Source of the DNA: Simmondsia chinensis
Taxonomy: Eukaryota > Streptophyta > Magnoliopsida > Caryophyllales > Simmondsiaceae
Length of the DNA stretch: 64,000 bases
Direction of reading: 5' to 3'
Assembly: GCA_018398585.1 (NCBI GenBank)
Contig: JAGTTD010000001.1
Location: 25,861,438-25,925,437, forward strand
A model generated the notes under the pieces. The model saw only the letters and a program-made list of their open reading frames with translations, ran no database searches and had not been told where the DNA came from. A program made the translations under genes and the position numbers. The first letter of the stretch is position 1. Every line of letters starts with the position of its first letter. Of this stretch, positions 22,217 through 32,203 are shown piece by piece.

Positions 22217-25200
22217 GGAGGGTGTGATATGGTGCTTGGGGTCGATTGGATGAGACCTTACAGCCAGGTGTTGTTTGATTTTGCTAACCTCACGGTTTCC
22301 TTTGAAATACAAGGATCTAAGTAACTTTGCAAGGTATAGCAGAACAAGCTCAATTGCCGGTCATGAAAGGGAGCAGGATGAAGAAAGAATTCAAGAAATG
22401 CTCATTCCAATGGGTAGGACAGCTATTTGCTATAGCCCTTACTGAATTGATGAGCAATACTGAGCCAGAAGTGCAGGTTTTGATCAATGAGTTTGAGGAT
22501 CTGTTCGAAGTACCCAAGTCTCTACCTCCCAAGAGGAGTTTAGACCATGTTGTTCCCCTCAAGGGTGATGCAGAACTTGTGAGGCCTAGACCATATAGAT
22601 ATCCACATGCTCAGAGGTCAGAAATTGAGAAGCAAGTTGATGATTTGATCAAGACCAACTTCATACAGCCTAGTCACAGCCCCTTTGCTTCTCCGGTGAT
22701 TCTTTTCAAAAAAAAGGATGGCACGGCTCGAATGTGTATTGATTATAGACAGCTTAATGCTATGACTGTTAAGGACAAGTTTCCTATACCAGTTATAGAT
22801 GATTTGTTAGATGACTTGTATGGAGCCCATGTCTTCTCCAAGCTGGATTTACGGCAAGGCTATCATCAAATTAGAGTGGATGGGAAAGACGTGTACAAGA
22901 TAGTATTCCGGACTCACCATGGACACTTTGAGTTTGTTGTCATGCCATTTAGCTTGACAAACGCACCGGCAACATTCCAAGCTCTTATGAATGATGTCTT
23001 CAAACAATTTCTTAGGAAATTTGTGTTGGTCTTCTTTGATAACATTTTGGTTTACAGTGCAACATTCGAGGAGCATTTGAAGCATTTGAGGGAAGTATTT
23101 TTGGTCATGCATGAGCACAATTTGTATGCTAAGTTGGCCAAATGTTCTTTTGCTCAAACTCATTTGGAGTACCTTGGTCATGTGATTTCTTGTGATGGGG
23201 TTTCCACTGACCCCTCAAAGGTCCAAGCTATGAAAGATTGGCCTGTTCCGGTAACCTTAAAGCAGTTAAGGGGTTTTTTGGGGTTGACAGGGTATTACCG
23301 CAAGTTTGTAGCAGGGTATGGGGCTATAGCGAAGCCACTTACAAACTTGTTGAAGAAAGATGCCTTCAGATGGTCGGAGGAAGCCTAGAATGCTTTTGAA
23401 GCTCTTAAGGCAGCAATGTGCAAAGCTCCTATTTTGGCCATGCCCGATTTTACTTCAAGCTTTGTGTTAGAGACTGATGTGTGTGGGAATGGTGTTGGGG
23501 CAGTATTGTCACAAGGAGGGAGGCCCATAGCTTATTTTAGTTAGGCTTCGAGTGCGAAACATCAAGCACTTTCCACATATGAAAAAGAGTATTTTGCAAT
23601 TTTGCTCGCAGTGGAAAGGTGGAGGCACTACTTGGATGGACATCATTTTATCATCAAGATTGATCACCAAAGTCTCAAGCATTTGTTAGAGTAGAAAATT
23701 GTCACGAGGATACAGAGGAAAGCGTTGATGAAGATGCTTGGGCTTGATTATGATATTGAGTACAAGAAAGGAAAGGAAAACATAGCAGCTGATGCACTGT
23801 CACGCAGGTTTGAGGATTATGAACAGGGTTCTCTCGGGGCTATTTCTGTGATTTCTCCTGCTTGGATGGAAGAAGTACATCAGTCCTGCGAGAATGATAC
23901 TCTCGTACAAGAATGTATAGCAGCTGCTAGTGTGAGCAAGGCGATTAATCTGGGTGCTGGTGCAGGTGTGTCTGTTACCTGAGGCATTATCAGAATCCAG
24001 GGAAAGCTGTACATTGGCATCTCTACTGATCTTAGACATCAGGTTATCAGTGCTGCCCATGATTCTTCATGGCGTGGTCATTCAGGCTTAGAGGGATCAT
24101 ATCAAAGGCTGAAGATTCATTTCAATTGGCCCCGTATGAAGAGGGAAGTGTCTGATTTTGTGCAAGGCTGTGAGGTTTGTCAACAAACTAAACTTGGTGA
24201 TCATAGATAACAAGGTCTTCTCTAACCCTTACTTGTTTCGGAGGGTATATGGCAGCATATAAGCATGGATTTCATTGAGAGATTGCCTAAATTAGAAGGG
24301 AAAGAGGTGATCTGGGTGGTAGGAGACCGGTTCACCAAATTTGGTCATTTCATGGCTTTAGCTTGACCGGTGACTACAAAGAAGTTGGCTCGTGTGTTCC
24401 TTGATAACATCTACAAGCTCCATGGATTGCCTCAATCCATAATCTCAGATAGGGACAAGCTCTTTACAAGTCGCTTTTGAAAGGAGTTGTTTGGTCTTTT
24501 GGGAACAATTTTGGCCCTTAGCTCATCTTACCATCCCCAAACCGATGATCAGACTGAGAGGGTCAATCAGTGCATTGAGCAATACCTTAGAAGTATGGTA
24601 TTTAGCCATCCTAAGGTGTGGGTTAGGTGGCTCTCATTGGCGGAATTTTGGTATAATACCCATTTCCATGCTTCTCTAGGCACAACACCTTTCAAGGCAT
24701 TGTATGGGTATGATCCACCCAATCCATTGTTGTTGCAAGGAGTGGAGACACAAGTGGTTGAGGTGACTGAACTGTTACAGCAAAGGAAATATCTTATGCA
24801 GCTTTTAAGGCATAATCTCAGTCAGGCCCAAGCTCGGATGAAGTGGTACATAGACTGCAAGAGAGTAGACATAAATTTTGAAGTGGGTGATATGGTATAT
24901 TTGAAACTACAACCTTATAGGCAGTCTACAGCAGCTGTAAGGAAGAATGTTGAGCTTTGTGCACGATTCTTTGGACCTTACAAGGTTTTGGAAAGGATTG
25001 GCAAGGTGGCTTACAAGCTAGAGCTTCCACCCGATTCATATATTCACCCTGTTTTTCACATTTCACTTCTTAAGAAGTAGGTTAAACAAGGACATGGGGC
25101 TTCTTCAGTACCTCCAGAGGTGGGTTCCAGTGGTTCCTTGATCCTACAACCAGCAGCAGTTGTAGAAGTTAAGCAGGCAAGAACCGATGTTCCTGACAGA

Positions 25201-25299
25201 CAGCAAGTTCGAATAAGCTGGTGCAATTTGGACAAGTCTTTCACCACTTGGGAAGATAAACATTTTTTGTTGAGTCAATTTCCTTCTTTTTATTCTTGA
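22217..25299 (+). pseudogene. Chromovirus pol: RT, RNase H, integrase, chromodomain
   Basis: One reading frame carries RT through chromodomain (22327-25299) with about nine in-frame stops but no frameshift that I can see. RT has [13 protein letters not shown] and [13 protein letters not shown]; the YxDD box reads FFDN (23032-23043), so the second catalytic Asp is replaced by Asn. RNase H follows (SIYEKE-type motif as STYEKEYFAIL; VERWRHYLDGHHF). Integrase shows the HxxC and CxxC-type zinc region and DALSRR linker near 23800, then the catalytic core with FTKFGHF and HPQTDDQTERVNQ. The C-terminus has YLKLQPYRQST and a chromodomain (TTWEDKHFLLSQFPSF). Stops sit where homologues have Gln, Arg or Trp. 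Confidence 0.9.
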
Positions 25300-25327
25300 G
25301 GACAAGAAAATTCTAAGGGGAGGGGAT

Positions 25328-25657
25328 TGTTATGTTCTATCGAGTTGTATTTCAAAATGTAATAAGGCAGGAAGCTAGTTGGTTTGAATTAGTTTTGGTG
25401 CCAATTTCTATTAGTTCGGTTAGGGTGCCGGTAGCTTTTGGGCGGGTGTTTTGTGTGTCTTGGTCATTGTAATTAGTTCCTTAAATAGTGGTTTATGGAT
25501 TGGAAGAGGTATTCAATGAAAATATCAATCAGTCTCTTTGAGATTAACCTTCTTTCTCTCATCTAACTCTCTCTATTTTCTCATCTCCTTCACTTCTTTC
25601 TCAACCCAAACTCTCTTAATCTTAGGTTAAGATCAAGATTTAATCTAGATCTTAACA
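25328..25657 (+). mobile_element. Chromovirus 1 3' LTR (330 bp)
   Basis: TGTTATGTTCTATCG to ATCTTAACA. Contains TTTTGGTGCCAA (25393-25404), a diverged form of the GGCGCC site seen in related LTRs, a TATA-like TTAAATAG near 25481 and CT-rich sequence downstream. A purine-rich PPT precedes it. Confidence 0.9.
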
Positions 25658-26536
25658 GCCTACCCCCGCAAAAGACGTAATCAGGTAGTAAGCGACCCTG
25701 AAGTATGCTTCGATTACTAGTGGATCGAATAAGATCTGATCCATATTCTTTCACTTTCATAGCAGTTGTCCAGGTGACTCCTCGGAGTGCTAAGACTAGG
25801 AGCTTCACTTAGATGCTACTCAAGGAATCCCCTCCAGGAACCTTGTCACCAGGCTCTGGGGTAGGTAGCTCTATGAAGAAGAAGAAGGATGTTGCTCCTC
25901 TAACTTTTCATGTTGCAGTAGAGCGAGAAGAAGAAGAATTATCCATCTCACAATTAGTGAGAAAGAAAAAAAAAGAACCAGGCTCCCTACAGCATAGGTA
26001 TTGGTCTTTCTTAATTGGTATCTTCAATTTTTATTAAACCAATCTCCTGACATGGCCTTTAATAACCACAAGAAGAACCAGCTCCCTATATTGTTGAGAT
26101 TCCAGATTCTCCATCTCTAGAGACTGTTCTAGAGCCTCTTTAAGACACCAAATCTATGAGCTCTAGTGTTGGAGAAGAAGGAGATATGGCTAATTTAGAT
26201 ACGAAGCCAATTGTTAATCACCTTTCTGCAGAAGCCTCTTCCCTAGTTACCATATATTAGGGCCTTGTCCAGGCTCCCTTTCTCCTTCCTAGAGATTGAA
26301 TCTTTGTTGAAGAGATCTTTGAAGGTATACGTTTATCTGATTTTTCTATCCCGTAACGTTTTAAACCATACTTGATCTTAACATGCAAGTGTTGGCTTCC
26401 AGAAACTCCTCTCGAGAGAGATGTAGCGGTGACTGAAGAGCCATCGACAATCTCATTAGCTGAGGGTCCTATTAAAACTCCGATGATGGATGTATCACCA
26501 GAAGTCCCCATGGTAGCCCCTCTAGCAGTGGCACCT
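25658..26536 (+). pseudogene. Probable Tat antisense ORF (aORF), first part
   Basis: Coding-like plus-strand sequence lying downstream of the minus-strand Tat B integrase, so antisense to that element. Frame 1 holds a possible start near 25702 and an open stretch at 25813-26037 (basic and acidic clusters: KKKK, EREEEE). A later open piece, 26372-26536, is rich in Pro, Glu and Thr (VTEEPSTISLAEGPIKTP). Several stops interrupt it. It continues after chromovirus 2 at 29751. Additional antisense ORFs between integrase and 3' LTR are known in Tat elements such as Grande and RIRE2; I assign it there by position. The protein's function is unknown. Confidence 0.5.
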
Positions 26537-26853
26537 TGTCATGATACAGATTTAGAGGTGGTCATTGTAGTGGAAATCCATGTGTTGTTTTCAAATAAGT
26601 AGTATGGTGGGAAAGAGCTTGTAATTGCCTTGAGTTAGTTAAGTCGGTTAGTTCATTGCATTTGGTCCAACCGACTTAAGTGATTCATTGTATAATTGTA
26701 AGTTCTTCATTGATGAATGACAAGATTTAATTCATCTTTTCTCAACCCAAATTCTCTCTAATTCTCATCTCATTCTCTAATTCTGTCCTCATCTCCACTT
26801 TAATTCTTCACCTATCTCATGTTACGATTTAAGATTGATCTTGAATCATAACA
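26537..26853 (+). mobile_element. Chromovirus 2 5' LTR
   Basis: TGTCATGATACAG to GAATCATAACA. GGTGGGAAA near 26605 corresponds to GGCGGGAAA in the 3' LTR (29503-29511), an E2F-like site. CT-rich 3' half. Confidence 0.92.
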
Positions 26854-26855
26854 AT

Positions 26856-26867
26856 TGGTATCCGAGC
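26856..26867 (+). promoter_or_regulatory. Primer-binding site, tRNA-iMet type
   Basis: TGGTATCCGAGC, one change from the plant tRNA-iMet complement TGGTATCAGAGC, two bases after the LTR. Confidence 0.85.
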
Positions 26868-26991
26868 TTGGTAGATTATTGTCATTGATTTCTAGTTGCA
26901 TTAGATCACCTCAATATTGCACAATCAGTGAAGTCTTATTGTTGATTGTTGTTGATCCATTTTCATTGACAATCAGTGGTAATAGTTCCAG

Positions 26992-27936
26992 ATGGTAGGA
27001 GGTGCAACAACACAAGCTGGTGCTGGTGCTGCCGCTAATGCAGCTGGTAATGCTAGAGTTGCTTTGGGAGCTTATGCTGGAGTCACTGTAGGAGTGAATT
27101 CGAGTCAGGGTGATAGTATGGAGATGATGCTAGCTGAAATGCGAAGGTTGACAACCACAGTGGAAGGCTTCTAAGAGAAATTATATAACACTAGCACCTC
27201 TAACCAGCAATTACAGCAACAAATGAATGAGTTCAGACAACATTTTAATCGCTAGTCAGGAGCTAGACTCTTAACACCTGTTGGTCAGCAAGGGAGACAT
27301 AATGAGAAGAGACAGCCTCAAGATCCTAAAGAAAGAACTGAAGGTACAACCAGGAGTAGTGGCTATAGACAGCTAAAGGTCGAAATTGATACCTTTGATG
27401 GATCACATCCACAGTCGTGGATAAGAAGACGTGAGAGGTACTTTCTCTTTTGCCATGTGATGGATGTGGAAAAAGTAGAGCGGTCAGAGAAAGCTCAAGA
27501 AGCATTTGATTTTTCAGAGATAGCAACGTGTTTAGCCCCGGTGCTTGTCATGCCTGAATTTAGTGTTCCTTTCACCTTGGAGACTGATGCTAGTGGCACT
27601 GGTGTGGGAGCTATTCTTTCACATAGGGGCAAACCAATAGCTTTCTTAAGCCGAGGTCTGAGTCCCAAGCATTTGGGATTATCCATTTATGAGAAAGAGT
27701 ATTTGGCAATTCTGTTAGTAGTTAAGAAGTGGAGGCACTACTTGGATGGACATCACTTTGTTATAAGAACAGATGATCGAAGTTTGAAGTACTTATTGGA
27801 GCAGAAAATCACTACAAGAGTGCAGTGTAAAGGCCTTACGAAGATGTTGGGGCTTGACTATTTGATTGAGTATTTCAGAGGCAAGGAAAACTTAGCTGCA
27901 GATGCTTTGTCACGCAAGTTTAAGGGGGTTAAATAG
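26992..27936 (+). pseudogene. Gag N-terminus fused in frame to RNase H
   Basis: From ATG 26992 the frame encodes an Ala/Gly-rich gag N-terminus (AGAGAAANAAGNARVALG), a Gln-rich helical stretch with two stops (27172, 27255), and the start of the gag core (DTFDGSHPQSWIRRRERYF). At about 27483 it passes without frame loss into RNase H: SEKAQEAF, LETDASGTGVGAILSHRGKP, YEKEYLAIL, RTDDRSLKYLLEQK, ENLAADALSRKF. The rest of gag, protease and all of RT are deleted. The remaining RNase H contains the first conserved Asp (ETDAS) and the YEKE Glu. Stop at 27934. Confidence 0.85.
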
Positions 27937-29405
27937 GCTTCTTGTTTAGCTATCTCCGTGATTCCACCCTCAAAGATCGAAGAGGTGCACAAGTCTTATG
28001 ATGGTGATTTCCTTGCTCAAGAGTATATCACAGCATTTGGCATTAAGAATAGCTCTTTTGGAGATGAGTCTGATGTGTCTGTGGCTCATGGAATTGTGAG
28101 AATCAAAGGGAAATTGTACATTGGCTTGGTTACAGATTTGAGGAGGCAAATAATTAAAGCTTCACATGGGTCAGCTTGGGGAGGACACTCCGGAATTGAA
28201 GGGACATACTAGAGGTTAAGACAATATTTCCATTGGCACGGTATGAGGAAGGATGTTGTGGATTTTGTTTAGGCCTGTGATGTTTGTCAGTGTACTAAGT
28301 CCAATCATATGCACTACTAGGGGTTATTGCAGCCCTTACCTATCCTTGACAGAGCATGGCAACACATAAGCATGGATTTTATTGAGGGGTTGCCTAAGTC
28401 TAAAGGAAAGAAAGTGATTTGGGTACTTGTGGATAGATTTACCAAGTTTGGGCATTTCTTAGCTTTGAGTCATCCAATTTTAGCTGAAAAACTTGCAAAA
28501 TTATTCTTGGATAACATCTACAAGCTCCATGGTTTGCCTCAATCCATCATATCTGATCGAGATAGGTTGTTCACCAGCAATTTTTGGTGTGAGCTTTTCA
28601 TACTGTTGGGTTCTTCTTTCGCCAAAGCTCTTCATATCACCCAAAAAACTGATGGGAGGACTGAAAGGGTGAACCATGCCTAGAGCAGTATTTGAGGAGC
28701 ATGACTTTTAGCTATCCAAAGTAGTGGAATAGATGGTTAGCTTTGGCTGAGTTCTGGTACAATTCACACTCTCATGCTGCATTGGGGACCACTCCTTTCA
28801 AGGCTCTTTATGGCTATGATCCTCCAACTCCCATGCTGATACAAGGTGTTTCCCTTTTTGTGAGTGAAGTTAATGATCTGTGGGACTAGAGGAAAGAATT
28901 GGTACAGCAGGTGAAGGATAATCTACAGCTGGCCTACGCTAGGATGAAGTTCTTCGCTGATAAGAAGAGAAGAGATAAGTCCTTCCAAGTTGGAGATTTT
29001 GTTTATCTGAAATTGCAGCCTGATAGACAAACTAGTGTGGCAGTACGCAAAAATGTGAAGCTCAATGCTCATTTCTTTTGTCCATAAAAGAGTTTGGAGA
29101 AGATTGGACAAGTTGCTAACAGATTGGAGTTGTCACTCGACTCATATGTGCATCATATTTTCCATGTGTCCTTGTTGAAGCAACATGTAGTAGAAGGCAG
29201 GATCAGCTCGAAGGTTGCACCAATGGTTACTTCAGATGGGAAGCTTAAGCAGGAGCCTGCAGCTATTCTTGGATCGAGAGAAGTTCAGAAGCAAAGCAGA
29301 TTAGTTGAAGAAGTGTTGGTGCTGTGGACAAACTTAGATCAGGAAGCGGCTACTTAGGAGAATTTGAACTTCCTGAGGAGCCAATTTCATTTGTTTCATT
29401 CTTGA
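27937..29405 (+). pseudogene. Chromovirus 2 integrase and chromodomain
   Basis: Same frame as RNase H to about 28683, then a one-base shift. Zinc-binding region: HGSAWGGHSGIEG and ACDVCQ. Catalytic core: ISMDFIEGLPKS, WVLVDRFTKFGHF, PQSIISDRD (second Asp) and KTDGRTERVN (Glu). The C-terminal domain has MKFFADKKRRDKSFQVGDFVYLKL. The chromodomain ends EEVLVLWTNLDQEAAT-stop-ENLNFLRSQFHLFHS at 29405. Stops at 28210, 28273, 28318 and elsewhere replace Gln of homologues. Confidence 0.88.
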
Positions 29406-29433
29406 GCCAAGAATGGTGTTTAAGAGGGGGTAT

Positions 29434-29745
29434 TGTCATGATACAGATTTAGAGGTGGTCATTGTAGTGGCAATCCATGTGCTGTTTTCAAACAAGTAGT
29501 ATGGCGGGAAAGAGCTTGTAATTGCCTTAAATTAGTTAACTCGGTTAGTTCATTGCATTTGGTCCAACCGACTTAAGTGATTTATGGTATAAGTGTTTAG
29601 CTTGTATTGTAAGTTCTTCATTGATGAATGGTAAGATTGAATTCCTCTTTTCTCAACCCTAATTCTCTCTAATTCTCTCATCATATCCACTCTAGTTCTT
29701 CGTCTATCTCATGTTATGGTTCAAGATTAATCTTAAATGATAACA
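29434..29745 (+). mobile_element. Chromovirus 2 3' LTR
   Basis: TGTCATGATACAG to AAATGATAACA, preceded by the PPT AAGAGGGGGTAT. Contains GGCGGGAAA at 29503-29511. Confidence 0.92.
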
Positions 29746-29750
29746 CACCT

Positions 29751-30590
29751 TCCTTGCCCCAGTTTGAGGCTTAAAAGGTCAAGGCATCCCTTTTAACCTT
29801 GGTTGTTTTCCAAAGCCAAAACTCTGCCTAATCTTGTTCATTTTTCTTTTGAGGTCACTCCCCCTAGAACCCTTCCTTCTCCAAATATAGGAAGAACCTT
29901 CTCCCCACTAGAGAAGCTCGGAGCACATGGTAGGATGGCCTTTGAGCAGCTTGACCAAGCATCTCCCAAACATCAATGGCTAAGGGAAATTGTGCACCTC
30001 CCTGTTCTAACCTTGGCTAAGGTAGCCATATTCAAAGAAGCGTTGTCCTTAATGAGATCCTTGAAGAAAGGAGGGGCGGGGGGGGGGGGGGGGGGGGGGG
30101 ATCCAGAGGTAGCTCTTTCTATTGACAGGGAACTTGAAGCCCTCGAGGAGGTGCTCCTGAAGATCAACCAAGGGATTCCAAGCCTCTTTTAGAGGAAATG
30201 ACGCTGTTAGGATACCATCAAGAATTTAGGGCATTCAGCCAACCTGGGAGGCTTACAGCTTTTTTTTACAGAGCTCCAAGCGGCAAGAGGGATTCAAGAT
30301 CAACAAGTTATAAGAATCCAGGGCTTAGAGGATGAAATCCACCACTTGGAGGAAAGACTACAACAAATTAAGCAAGAGCTGCTCTCCATGAGACAACAGG
30401 GCATCTCTCAAGGTTTAGGGGTTAGAAGACTCGATGAAGTCGTTGTGTAAAACTAGAGAAATAGTGAAGCCCTTCAAGAGGGAGGTCTTACTTTAGACCA
30501 TGAGTTGAATGATACAACCAACTGTCTAGCCTTAATAGAAGAGTCTTTAGTGAGAATCAGGGCTCGACTCTTTTGAATTTCAGTCCTTGT
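29751..30590 (+). pseudogene. Probable Tat antisense ORF, second part
   Basis: Continues the coding-like plus-strand sequence interrupted by chromovirus 2. The longest open piece, 29803-30192, reads FEVTPPRTLPSPNIGRTF, then REIVHLPVLTLAKVAIFKEALSLMRSL, a G23 run (poly-Gly) and a Leu/Glu-rich helix (ELEALEEVLLKINQG). Later frames to about 30590 read as a heptad-like, probable coiled-coil tail (RLQQIKQELLSMRQQG in the register starting near 30350). No family is recognised. Position opposite the Tat integrase supports the aORF reading. Confidence 0.45.
30078..30100. repeat. G23 homopolymer
   Basis: Twenty-three G inside the antisense ORF, read as poly-Gly. Confidence 0.8.
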
Positions 30591-30819
30591 AAAAGATATT
30601 TTGGCTGCATAAGTTGCTTATTTGTTATGCTTGTGTATGTAATCCATGTACTCTTTCCTTAGTCAATGAAATTTGCATTTGCTCAATATGCCTCTCAGAT
30701 TGGTAGTCCTTTTCTTTTCTTTCTGTCTCAATTCAAGGATCATTGATATCGAAATTGGGTCCACAACTCTAGGAATCTATGCTTAAGGAATTCCTTATTA
30801 GAATAACAAATTGGTGGTA

Positions 30820-31384
30820 CGTATTTCTATAAGAATCTACCATTGATGGCCCTTAGGTGAATTCTTCCATCTAAGTCTTGGAGTAAACAAGCATTCCTCC
30901 AAATACTTCTATGACTATAAATGGGTAAAACCACATGCTAGACGAGATCCCCCAAGTCAAAAGGCCTGGGCTCGACCTTCTTGTTGTAGGCCTTGCCAAC
31001 CCTCTTCTTTTGGGCTTCCAATTTATGAAGGGCATTGAGCCTTGGTCTAGGCTTATAAGCTCGTCCATCATGGACTGCTCATATTTAAGTTTCGAAAGCT
31101 TCCCCTGGTGAGTTAGTCTAACAAACTGAATTGTTATGTCCATGGGGAGCACTGCATCATGGCCATATGTTAAATGAAAAGGAGTCATCCCAATGGCATC
31201 TCTTTTAGAGGTTCTATTAGCCCGCAGGGCATCTAGTAGTAATTCATGTGACCTTCTAGGATTCTCCTCAATCATCTTGTCAATGTTGGCATTCAAAATC
31301 TTATTAGTTAACTCTGCCTAGATATTAGCTTGAGCATAATAAGGTGTTCAGTTCAACATTTCGATATTGAAACTCTTGAACACC
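30820..31384 (-). pseudogene. Tat integrase, C-terminal part
   Basis: Open piece at 31296-30871. Contains the end of the catalytic core (IDKMIEENPRRSHELLLDALRANRTSKRDAIGMTPF, HLTYGHDAVLPMDI), typical of Tat integrases, followed by the C-terminal domain. Upstream it is cut at 31384 by the LINE; the rest of integrase resumes at 32204. The 30591-30820 stretch beyond the C-terminus is non-coding. Confidence 0.82.
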
Positions 31385-32203
31385 TTTTTTTTCGTAAGTC
31401 AGTGTGAAAATATCATATATGAACAAATATATGTACAAGTCTACGAGGGGCATACCCCAAGCCAAGGCCCAAGGCCTACATCAATGAATCAATCTGAAGA
31501 AAGAAATCAAAACAACGAAATCAAAAGCCAATATGGCCAAACAAAAAAGGACAAAGCCAAAAAGCAAAAAATATAAAGCTAGCGCTCAATCCCCCACTCC
31601 TGCAGAAGCTGCGAGTGACGATGAGCACCACGAAGCGTAGGAGCAGCAATGAGACGGCTGCAAACCAATCCTGTGATCTCCTCAGTGACGACTGCAGAAG
31701 GCCTGGACTGGGAACGCTGGATCCTCAGGCTACGCTCGTACTAGAGGGTGTAAACCGTCGCTGAAAGACAAAGGCGGGCAAGGATCCGATCGACCCCTCG
31801 ACCATGGAGTTTGGAAGCAGCCCACTGAACCAGCTCATGCCAAGGAAGCAAAGGCCATGCAAAAGAGGTGCGAGAAGACACCCTAGACCAGACAGTAGCA
31901 GAGAAGCTGCAGCTGAAGAAGAGATGGCTATGCGACTCATCATCTGACCCACACAACACACAAGTAGCCCGAACATCCTACACTCGATGTCTCAGTAGCC
32001 TGTCAAACGTCCAAAGCCGCTCACAAGAGGCAAGCCAGAGGATGAAGGAGTGCCTCGGAATATACAGCTGGAACCAGAGGAGATGGTGGATGGAGTCCTC
32101 CTCCCTCCGACTACGAATCATCTCCCAAGCCGACCTGGTGGAGAAGACCCCAGATGGGTTGCCCATCTACTGAACACTATCAGCTACCCCCGGCCGGGGC
32201 CTG
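31385..32203 (-). mobile_element. 5'-truncated LINE (L1-type) with zf-RVT domain
   Basis: An 819 bp insertion in Tat integrase. The minus strand ends in a poly(A) (T8 at 31385-31392 on plus) and the insertion is flanked by a 14 bp TSD, AACTCTTGAACACC (31371-31384) and AACTCTTGAAAACC (32204-32217), one mismatch. It is GC-richer than its surroundings. The minus strand encodes the C-terminus of a plant LINE RT: a zinc-binding RT domain with HSFILWLASCERLWT, one stop, then CVLCGSDDESHSHLFFSC (Cys/His zinc ligands). All of the endonuclease and the RT core are missing. Confidence 0.88.

Larger units (their letters stand above)
22217..25657 (+). mobile_element. Chromovirus 1, 5' truncated
   Basis: Begins abruptly inside the end of protease at 22217, joined to Tat gag. 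It continues through RT, RNase H, integrase and chromodomain to 25299, a PPT (AGGGGAGGGGATTG) and one LTR (25328-25657). Gag, most of protease, the PBS and the 5' LTR are lost. Confidence 0.9.
26537..29745 (+). mobile_element. Chromovirus 2, internally deleted, with TSD CACCT
   Basis: Both LTRs are present (26537-26853 and 29434-29745), with a perfect TSD CACCT (26532-26536, 29746-29750), PBS and PPT. The 2.6 kb interior holds only the gag N-terminus fused to RNase H, then integrase and chromodomain. The LTRs differ at roughly 10% of positions by eye, so it is an old insertion. It splits the Tat antisense ORF. Confidence 0.93.

Noticed and set aside
31868..32173. Open frame of 101 codons on the plus strand
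   Set aside because: Antisense of the LINE zf-RVT region, which is coherent on the minus strand.
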